From Symbiodinium natans (lineage: Eukaryota > Sar > Dinophyceae > Suessiales > Symbiodiniaceae): 14,000 nt of DNA. Below the pieces are notes generated by a model. The model was not told the DNA's origin. It searched no databases and saw only the letters and a list, made by a program, of their open reading frames with translations. The first letter of the stretch is position 1, and each line of letters begins with the position of its first letter. A program made the position numbers and the translations under genes. Of this stretch, positions 7,840 through 14,000 are shown in pieces. The stretch is taken from NCBI GenBank assembly GCA_905221605.1, contig CAJNDS010001336.1, forward strand, positions 358,473 through 372,472. The letters are read 5' to 3'.

Positions 7840-8275
7840 AAGTTTAGGGTGTGGGGCCGAAACAAACTAGGGTGTAGGGTGGAATAGTTAAGGGCGTTTA
7901 GGGTTTGGGGTTTTTAGGCTACAAAACCCCATGAGCCCTGTACACACTACAAACTGCATCACCTAATCAGCCCTTCTTTAGGGTACAGGGATTTGGGCTA
8001 AATTTCTCAAGAACCTGACACCCCCAATTCCCGAAAAAAACCGCAATGTCTCCCACCCGCCCTAAACCACGGAGCCGACATCCCACAGTCCCTCGGACGC
8101 TGGAAACTCCAGCGTCGGTTTAGGGTTTTAAGGGTTTGGAAGAGTTTTTGAATGGCTTCTTGCAAGGTTTTTAATAGGGGTTCTAAAGGGTTTCAAGAAG
8201 GGTCTTAGAAGGGTTTTGAAGAGCTTGAAGGGACTTAGGGTTTAGGGTTCAGGGTTGAGGGTGGAAGGGTTAAGC
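7840..8275. other. Mostly non-coding stretch with a hairpin
   Basis: Degenerate telomere-like pieces. A perfect 9-bp stem with an AAC loop lies at 8096-8116 (GACGCTGGA / TCCAGCGTC). On minus, this stem lies in a short open stretch (PTLEFPASEGLWDVGSVV and stop), so it may simply be coding. Confidence 0.5.
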
Positions 8276-8379
8276 TCAGGCCTGAGGGTCTGAACCTACG
8301 GCCCTCAGCTTCGCCGAAGCGCGGACATTGAGGGCGTTTTGTGGGGAGGGGCCTTCAGATGGGGCTTGTCTTATCAACC
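8276..8379 (-). CDS. Candidate exon, strand unsure
   Basis: On minus it follows CCTACAG and reads LIRQAPSEGPSPQNALNVRA then SAKLRAVGSDPQA and a TGA at 8278-8276, with a possible earlier GTAGGT donor. On plus it reads EPTALSFAEARTLRAFCGEG, ending at another GTAGGT. Codon third positions do not decide. It is adjacent to the CTTAGGG array at 8384-8540. Confidence 0.3.
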
Positions 8380-8383
8380 CTGT

Positions 8384-8540
8384 AGGTTTAGGGCTTAGGG
8401 CTTAGGGCTTAGGGCTTAGGGCTTAGGGCTTAGGGCTTAGGGCTTAGGGCTTAGGGCTTAGGGCTCAGGGCTCAGGGCTTAGGGCTTTGCGCTTAGGGCT
8501 TTGGGCTTAGGGCTGAGGGTTTAGGGCTAAGGGCTTAGAA
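8384..8540 (+). repeat. CTTAGGG array
   Basis: More than ten near-perfect CTTAGGG units, then CTCAGGG and diverged copies. Confidence 0.95.
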
Positions 8541-8613
8541 TGCGAGACCCCTTGTTTCTGTGCAGATGAACCCTGGAACCCGAAACCCTTGCGAGCGCAG
8601 CGATGGGCCGCCA

Positions 8614-11605
8614 TCACCTGTCCCTGGCTGCTAGGAGGACTTGCTTGAGGTGCTCATGACCCAAGTCCTCGGGCCATTTAGGGTTTAGGGTAGATAGGGT
8701 TTAGGGTTTAGGGTTTAGGGTTTCGGGTTTCGGGTTTAGGGTTAAGGGCCTTAGGATTTAGGGCGATTCTTGCCCAAGTCCTCGGCCATTCGGAGTGGCG
8801 TCGTGCCAGCGGCATTTGCCTGGTCCGCATCGACGTTCTGATCCAGAAGCCACCGCACCACGTCCAAGCAGTCGTTCTCGCAGGCGATCAAAAGAGGCGT
8901 GGCGCCGTCAAACGTCCTTCTGCAGTTGGCGCTGGCGCCATTCTCAACCAACATGCGGACAACTGCCAACTGCCCAAACTGGGACGCCATGGATAGGGGA
9001 GTTGACCCATCGCTGGTTCTGCACGTTTCCTTGTCCGCACCTGCTGCCAGAAGCATGCTCACCACCTCGTCATGGCCATTTTGAGCTGCGATCAAGAGAG
9101 AAGTAGCTCCATCCGACGTCATAGCTCTCTCCGTGTCAACTCGTGCCTCCAGAAGTTCGCGCACCGTGCGCAAATGACCGCTTTCGGACGCAACAAACAG
9201 CGGCGTCGCACCGTTTGCCTTTCCCTGCTCAGGGTCGGCGCGTGCTTCGAGCAGAAAGCGCACTGTGTCCCAACGGTCGTGCTCACTTGAAACAAACAGA
9301 CTTGTTGCCCCATCACTCGTTCTGAGCTGTCCGGGATCGCAGCGAGATTGAACCAAGAAACGGACAACGTCAAGCCGCCCAAACCTTCACTGAACTTAGA
9401 TTAAAACCCTCGCAAAAATTGCAAGCTGCTTCTTGGGGATTAGAACGCCAAAAAAATGAAGGAAATATTCCCTAGTCTCCCTATAAGGAACTGGCAAGCC
9501 ATCATCAAGGGCGTCGAGTTGTCACTCCGGGCAGCGCCCATGTCAGCGCCGGCCCTGTCGAGCATCTGGAGTGCTTGCAAGTGGCCGTTCTGGGCCGCGA
9601 TGAGAGCCGGACTGGCTGCATCACTGCTCATGCTCTTGAATATGTCGGCCCGTCGGCCGAGCAGCAGCTCCACAATGTCAGTATGCCCGAACTCGCAGGA
9701 GATGAACAAAGCCGAGGCGCCGTGTTGCTTGGCCTGATCCACATCGACGTTCTGATCCAGAAGCCACCGCACCACGTCCAAGTAGTCGTTCTCGCAGGCG
9801 ATCAAAAGCGGCGTCGCGCCGTCAAACGTCCTTCTGCAGTTGGCGCTGGCGCCACGTTCAACCAACATGCGGACAACTGCCAACTGCCCAAACTGGGACG
9901 CCATGAATAGGGGAGTTGACCCATCGCTGGTTCTGCACGTTTCCTTGTCCGCACCTGCTGCCAGAAGTATGCTCACCACCTCGTCATGGCCATTTTGAGC
10001 TGCGATCAAAAGAGGAGTAGCTCCATCTGATGCCATCACTCTGTCTGTGTCCCCTCGTGCCTCCAAAAGTTCGCGCACCGTGCTCACGTGACCATTCTCA
10101 GACGCAACAAACAGCGGCGTCGCACCGTTTGCCTTTGCCTTCTCGGGGTCCGCGCGTGCTTCGAGCAGGAAGTGTGCCGCTTCAGTCTCGCCAAACTCGC
10201 AAGCAGTGAACAAAAGAGTGGCTCCATCGGACGCTACCTGCAGTGTTGTTAAAGGAGCCTAGTACATCAACCAAGCTGTCATGATATGGAGATACCGCGC
10301 GGTAACTCAAGCAGTTCTGACGACTGTAAGTGAATTTAGGGTCCCTGACAGCAATCCCAGCTACTGCATGCTCGTTGGCACCCACACCAATCAGGAAGCG
10401 CATCATCTCGACCATGCCGAAATGACACGCCATGTGGAGCGGCGTGTGGCCGTCGCTTGTCCTTGCCAAGTCCTTGTCTGCGCCAGCTTCCAGCAGCACG
10501 CGCACGATTTCCAAGTGCCCGTTTTGGGAGGCGATGAGAAGAGGGCCTCTACTGGACTTGGAACCCTAGCAAAAAAATAGTCTTAGCGGTTCCTTCGGGA
10601 TTACAGTACCAAAACTAACAATATCTTCTTTCACTGTTCCTGAGGGCTTACAGTACTCAAAAACTAAAAAATATTCCCACGAATCCCTACCCTAAACTCT
10701 AAACCCTAAACACAAAAACATCCCACGAAACCCCAAGGGGCTGGCTCCGTCGGTGCTCATCGCCGCGTTGGCGTTCGCGCGCGCTTCGATGAGCATCTGG
10801 ACCAGAGACAGAGAGCCATGCTCACCTTAGAGCAGCTTTTTTGCAGAGAAGCCCTCCTTCAAAGAGGCTTGGGGTTTAGGGTTAGGGCTTACAGAGTTTA
10901 GCTAAGAAAGCACCAAACCCTGAACCCTTAAAAAACCACCGAGGAACACGTTCTTGAGGCCCAGTCTACTATTTGCGTAAGAACCCCCCCCCCAAAAAAA
11001 AAAAAAAAACAATCCCTCTGTTCCCCTTATAAGGAAGAACATCTGTATTGTTTGGGAGGTTCTTGAGCAACTCAGTCACTGGCAATGAAGAGAGGTGTCG
11101 CGCCGTTGGTCTGCATCCCGAGATCAACCGATGCGCGAGCCTCCAGTAGAAGCCTTACTTCTCCAATCACCCCTAAAACCCCTAAAACCCTGCTAAACCC
11201 TAAACCCTCAAACCCTCAAACACTCAAACCTGAACCCTAAACCCTAAACCCTAAACCCTTGGCTGCACTTAGGAGGGTAGCTATGAATTAAAAACAGAAA
11301 CCCAATAAGCCCAAAAAAGGCTAAGGATCTAAAGTTGCAGCAAAGGCACCACAAAGAACCCTAAACCCTATAGGGTTTTACAAACTAAGGAGGCGCCCGT
11401 TGGCTAAGCAAGAAGCTCGCCGCAGCCATCGGCATTGTTGAGGGCAGCTGTTTGCAATGCCGTCAGGCCGTCCTGGGTTCTTTTTAGGGGGTTCAGGGTA
11501 GGGTTGGGGTTGGGGGTTTGGGGGTTTGGGGGGTTTTGGGGGTTTGCGGGTTTCGGGTAAGCTTCGAAAAACCTGTACAGAACCCCCCAGAAACTTCGCA
11601 AACAT
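8614..11605 (-). CDS. Ankyrin-repeat protein, eight-exon gene (610 aa model)
   Basis: Exons, in transcript order: 11605-11573, 11472-11417, 11153-11080, 10825-10742, 10546-10365, 10237-9492, 9384-8781 and 8667-8614. All junction phases agree and the total is 1833 nt including TGA. The product is about 18 ankyrin repeats of ~33 residues with DGATPLLIA, NGH..VV..LL and GAD signatures, running from about residue 12 to the C-terminus (last repeat TTPLRMAEDLGHEHL). There is no signal peptide, membrane segment or other domain. Ankyrin arrays are protein-binding scaffolds; the partner cannot be predicted. All acceptors are AG|G. Donors are GT (introns 1, 3, 5, 6), GC (2, 4) and GA (7). Repeats 6-9 and 14-17 are nearly identical. 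The first exon (MFAKFLGGSVQ) is the weakest part: it fits phase and a GT donor but has no homology support, so the true start may lie further upstream. Without splicing, the last large exon would end at a TAA at 8751. Confidence 0.92.
8668..8780 (-). other. Intron 7 of the ankyrin gene (GA donor, telomere-like body)
   Basis: The upstream exon ends ATG GCC GAG, the intron begins GACTTGGGC, and the next exon begins GACTTGGGT after CCCGAG. The body (8678-8750) is TTTAGGG/TTTCGGG repeats on the plus strand. The GA-AG assignment restores the ankyrin end AEDLGHEHLKQ. Reading through instead gives a short tail ending at the TAA at 8751-8753. Confidence 0.7.
8826..9323 (-). repeat. Intragenic duplication, downstream copy
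   Basis: This segment aligns without gaps to 9740-10237 at an offset of 914 nt. The offset equals 807 coding nt (269 codons, eight ankyrin repeats) plus the 107-nt intron 9385-9491, so the duplication keeps frame. Similarity is highest over the part coding for repeats 14-17 and falls toward the upstream end. Confidence 0.9.
9385..9491 (-). other. Intron 6 of the ankyrin gene
   Basis: GT-AG, 107 nt. It begins GTTCCTTATA and ends GTGAAG; the next exon begins GTTTGGG. Splicing joins MMACQ to FGRLDVV, completing a normal ankyrin repeat. No telomere-like array is present in it. Confidence 0.85.
9740..10237 (-). repeat. Intragenic duplication, upstream copy
   Basis: Partner of 8826-9323, coding for ankyrin repeats 5-9. 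The two copies differ by scattered substitutions only, for example Ile/Met in SILL/SMLL and Phe/Ser in STPLFMA/STPLSMA. This indicates recent duplication or gene conversion. Confidence 0.9.
10238..10364 (-). other. Intron 5 of the ankyrin gene
   Basis: GT-AG, 127 nt. It starts GTAGCTGGG, ends ACTGCAG, and the next exon begins GTAGCGTCC, giving a five-base repeat. A 7-nt inverted repeat (10275-10281 and 10346-10352) lies near both ends. Splicing joins GANEHA to VASDGAT. Confidence 0.85.
10547..10741 (-). other. Intron 4 of the ankyrin gene (GC donor)
   Basis: GC-AG, 195 nt. It begins GCCCCTTGG, ends GTAGAG, and the next exon begins GCCCTCTT. Splicing restores DGASPLLIASQNGH. It carries a short CCCTAAA stretch near 10688-10710 and two copies of a GTTCC..GGG.TTACAGTAC repeat. 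Confidence 0.8.
10826..11079 (-). other. Intron 3 of the ankyrin gene, with poly-C/poly-A element
   Basis: GT-AG, 254 nt. It begins GTGACTGAG, ends CTCTAAG, and the next exon begins GTGAGCAT. Splicing joins PLFIAS to EHGSLSLV. It holds the C10-A16-CCTTATAAGG element at 10984-11034 and short telomere-like pieces. Confidence 0.82.
10984..11075. repeat. Poly-C/poly-A/CCTTATAAGG element, copy 2
   Basis: C10 (10984-10993), A16 (10994-11009), CCTTATAAGG at 11025-11034 and a tail ending CTCAG at the intron's 5' edge. Confidence 0.65.
11154..11416 (-). other. Intron 2 of the ankyrin gene (GC donor, CCCTAAA array)
   Basis: GC-AG, 263 nt. It begins GCTTCTTGC, ends GTAAG, and the next exon begins GCTTCTACTGG, a six-base repeat. 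Splicing joins ADGCGE to LLLEARASVD. The plus strand at 11169-11258 is CCCTAAA-type repeat. Confidence 0.78.
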
Positions 11606-11641
11606 TCCCAGCTGGGGGGGGGGGGGGGGGGGGGGGGGGGG
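11602..11641 (+). repeat. Poly-G tract
   Basis: A G-run of roughly 28 begins at about 11614, next to the proposed first ankyrin exon. Its length is likely unstable, and it produces spurious poly-Gly/poly-Pro reading frames. Confidence 0.9.
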
Positions 11642-11869
11642 ACGAATGGGGGCGAGCCGCCTACATCTGGGTTGCAGTTCAAGCACTTCAGAAACCTGCC
11701 CTAAACCCTAAACCCTCAACCCGCAACCCTAAACCCTGTAAACCCTGTATGAGGTTTCGGGGTTTGGGATTTAGGGCCGCAAGGAGGAAGCTGTGACCGC
11801 AGGAGATGGTCCACTTCTCGGCTTTGAGCTACCTCGAGCTACTTTCCCACCGAACCGCGTGCAAGCTTA

Positions 11870-11935
11870 TTTAGGGTTTAGGGTTTAGGGTTTAGGGTTT
11901 AGGGTTTCGGGTTTCGGGTTTAGTGTTTAGGGGCG
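11870..11935 (+). repeat. TTTAGGG array
   Basis: Six to eight TTTAGGG/TTTCGGG units. The island just before it (11775-11868) is open on both strands and may be an exon. Confidence 0.9.
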
Positions 11936-12019
11936 GTGGGGGGGGTGGGGTGGGGTTGTCATGGAATCGACCCCCTAAGAAATGGCACAATGTTCTGGGC
12001 ATACTTGAATCGGCTGAAC

Positions 12020-12400
12020 CCGAATGTTCTGATTTACAAGTAGAAATACTAAAACTAATAATAATAATCAGAACAATGATAATAGTAATAGTAATACGAA
12101 TTATAGCTAATCATAGCTAAAAAAAAAGTGCTGAATAATAATTGAACAATAATTAAGAATTCATAGTTGAAACAGCATGATAAGCTTAATGCTCAAAAGA
12201 ACTAAGAATCATCACCATGATTGTTATTGGAATAAAACAATAGTTTATCCCAAGTCCAAGCCCTACACCCCATCCACACTGGCAGGTTGGGATTTCCCCC
12301 CCCCCCCCCCCCCCCTATACCAACAATCCTTAATTGGGATTGGACTAGGGAGTACTGTAATCCCGACTGAGGATTGCTAGTACAATGGGGGACATCCCAA
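12020..12400. other. AT-rich island with TAA microsatellite and poly-C
   Basis: Strikingly AT-rich against a GC-rich background, with AATAATAATAAT-like runs at 12050-12110. It is followed by poly-C at about 12297-12315 and an inverted repeat CAATCC/GGATTG near 12325-12343. No coding potential is seen. It may be an inserted element or an intergenic spacer. Confidence 0.6.
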
Positions 12401-12495
12401 CCCAAAACCCAAAAGAAGCCCTAAACCCTGAACCCTAAACAATTAACCCTAAACCCTAAACCATAAACCCGGTAAACCCTAAACTCTACAGTTAC

Positions 12496-13588
12496 TAGCA
12501 GGGGCACCTTGACGCTGTCCGGATCGACCGGCTGCTGCAAGCAACGCTCCGCGTCATCTGTCTGGTCGCTCGCACAAGCTGTCCTTGGCAAAGGTTTAGG
12601 GTTTAGGGTTTAGGGTTTAGGGTTTAGGGTTTAGGGTTTAGGGTTTGGGGTTTAGGGTTTAGGGTTTAGGGTTTAGGGTTTAGGGTTTAGGGTATTGCTC
12701 ATTGAGGTGACTGGGAGGTGTGCCTGAAAAAACCTTGAGCCCCAGAACCCAAAGTGCGAAAACCCCCCCCCAAAGGAAACCCTGAACCTCTTGGGAGTCA
12801 GAACGTCCTTCACCTACAAGTACTTGCTGAGTACCCTGGGCCAAATTAGGCTAACTTTTCCAGTATGGTAGGAATATGTATATACAGATACACCCCAAGA
12901 AAGTTCAAGGCTACCAACTCAACTACTAAGTTCAGCTACCCAAGGCTGCACCGAGTCTCACCAGCAGGCGCGCTTGCTCGGCATCGTCCGAGAAATTGGC
13001 GATCACCAGCTGCAGCGTCTGCGGCAGCTCCAGAAAAGCATCGTTCTCAAGCACCTCAGAGTTTAGGGTTTAGGGTTTAGGGTTTGGGGTTTAGGGTTTA
13101 GGGTTTAGGGTTTAGGGCACCTCGACCCGAAAAAGCGCGTTCATGACCGCTGAAGAGATCCTAGTTCCGCCGTAGCTAAACCCCAGACACCCCCTTAAAG
13201 CCTTTAACCGCAGAGACAATGGACACGGGGGAGTAGACCACAAAGCCTACACTGGCAAGGCATGGACCCTGAACCCTAAACCCTAAACCCTAAACCCTGA
13301 ACCCTAAACCCTAAGCCCTAAACCCTAAACCCTAAACCCTAACCCTAAGCCCTAAACCCCAAACCCTAAACCCTAAGCCCTAAACCCTAAACCCTAAACC
13401 CTAAGCCCTAAGCCCTAAACCCCAAACCCTAAACCCTAAACCCTAAACCCTAAGCCCTAAACCCTAAACCCTAAACCCTAAACCCTAAACCCCAAACAGA
13501 GAAATGGCAGGTTTTGACGGTCGAAGCTAGCAAGCTAAAAGAACCTCTTCATAGCCCACAACGCCGAACCAAAGCAACCCATTGTCCC
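12496..13588 (-). CDS. Candidate multi-exon gene of unknown function
   Basis: Secure-looking exons are 13160-13121 (codes ISSAVMNALFRVE) joined in phase to 13054-12962 (VLENDAFLELPQTLQ, then LVIANFSDDAEQARLL). Another exon is 12583-12496 (TACASDQTDDAERCLQQPVD, ending VKVPLL before a GTAACT donor). All have AG|G acceptors and GT donors. Probable upstream exons are 13588-13545 (after CCAAG; GDNGLLWFGVVGYEE, or in another frame an ATG with MGCFGSALWAMK) and about 13246 downward. A further exon may start at 12835 (GTQQVLVGEGRSDSQE). The joins between 12962 and 12583, and upstream of 13160, are not resolved. The content is helical and acidic, with no family recognised. Minus is favoured by amino-acid content; the plus strand is also open in places. 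Confidence 0.5.
12594..12693 (+). repeat. TTTAGGG array
   Basis: About 14 units, immediately upstream (minus sense) of the candidate exon 12583-12496, whose acceptor CCAAG abuts it. Confidence 0.96.
13055..13120 (-). other. 66-nt intron made almost wholly of CCCTAAA repeat
   Basis: The upstream exon ends GTCGAG, the intron begins GTGCCCTAAACCC, runs as CCCTAAA units and ends CTCTGAG; the next exon begins GTGCTTGAG. Both flanking exons are open and join in phase 0. GAGGTGC therefore occurs at both boundaries. Confidence 0.6.
13265..13497 (-). repeat. CCCTAAA/CCCTAAG array
   Basis: About 33 units, interleaving CCCTAAA, CCCTAAG and CCCCAAA in a regular higher-order-like order. Confidence 0.96.
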
Positions 13589-13599
13589 CTTGGCCCGTA

Positions 13600-13850
13600 A
13601 GGGTTTAGGGTTTAGGGTTTTAGGGTTTTAGGGTTTTAGGGTTTTAGGGTTATTAGGGTTTTAGGGTTTTTAGGGTTTTAGGGGTTTAGGGTTTTAAGGG
13701 TTTTAGGGTTATTAGGGTTTTAGGGTTTTAGGGTTTTAGGGTTTTAGGGTTTTAGGGTTTTAGGGTTTTAGGGTTTTAAGGTTTTAGGGTTTTAGGGTTT
13801 TAGGGTTTTTAGGGTTTGGGGTTTGGGGTTTGGGGTTTAGGGTTTAGGGC
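13600..13850 (+). repeat. TTTTAGGG (octamer) array
   Basis: Dominated by eight-base TTTTAGGG units, ending in GGGTTTG and TTTAGGG units. Confidence 0.95.
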
Positions 13851-13972
13851 CTGGGTCCAGGTCCGGTGTGGCTCCACAGGTCCAGTCTGGATCCGGGTCC
13901 ACGTTCGGGTCCGGGTCCGGTCCGAGTGGGGGTGCAAACCCGGATCCAGTCTGGGTTCGGGTCCGGGTGTGG
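13850..13972. repeat. GGGTCC-rich degenerate repeat
   Basis: Many GGTCCGGGTCC-like units. On minus the stretch is open from an ATG at 13983 and codes for Asp-Pro-rich low complexity (DPDPNVDPDPDW). It could be a coding exon or simple repeat. Confidence 0.6.
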
Positions 13973-14000
13973 CGCGCAATCATGCCGTCGTCAAGAGGAG

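Noticed and set aside
8096-8116. Hairpin as transcription terminator
   Set aside because: The stem is perfect, but there is no U-tract, the genome is eukaryotic, and the stretch may be coding.
8795-9910. Plus-strand ORFs opposite the ankyrin exons
   Set aside because: They are antisense shadows of clear ankyrin repeats and have no recognisable content of their own.
11378-11796. Poly-Pro and poly-Gly ORFs around the G-run
   Set aside because: Their length comes from the homopolymer and telomere-like repeat. Only the short ankyrin exon inside (11417-11472) is supported.
12177-12405. ORFs on both strands across the poly-C tract
   Set aside because: Low-complexity frames in AT-rich DNA with no splice or codon support.

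Overview
The window looks like nuclear DNA of a dinoflagellate (Symbiodinium/Polarella-like). This is inferred from four things: intron-rich genes with GT, GC and GA donors and acceptors of the form AG|G; GC-rich third codon positions; very abundant interstitial TTTAGGG/CCCTAAA (plant/dinoflagellate-type telomere) repeats; and a long ankyrin-repeat gene. Species cannot be read from the sequence.

Layout. Short GC-rich, protein-like islands of 40-250 nt are separated by pure or degenerate telomere-like arrays in both orientations, by poly-C/poly-G tracts and by low-complexity DNA. The one secure gene is on the minus strand at 8614-11605. It encodes an ankyrin-repeat protein with about 18 repeats. 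Rebuilding it with AG|G acceptors gives eight exons in consistent phase and 610 codons plus a stop. Most other islands also read best on the minus strand: a multi-exon candidate at 12496-13588, a two-exon candidate at 6665-6998, and single candidate exons near 65, 297, 1505, 2508, 3180, 4613, 5037, 5807, 6068 and 6300. Two islands (around 1211-1434 and 2718-2963) read well on the plus strand, the first with a ubiquitin-like look. Strand is uncertain for several small islands because both strands are open.

Main observation. In the ankyrin gene, six of seven introns begin with the same 3-8 nt that begin the next exon (GCTTCT, GTGA, GCCC, GTAGC, GTT, GACTTGGG), always right after AG. The same pattern frames telomere-like arrays elsewhere: a 66-nt intron at 13055-13120 that is almost pure CCCTAAA, a 29-nt direct repeat around the array at 5118-5324, and an 8-nt repeat around the array at 2640-2715. 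This suggests that introns here arose by short target duplications, and that telomere-like arrays were inserted or expanded in some of them. No CRISPR, rRNA, tRNA or bacterial-type operon was found.
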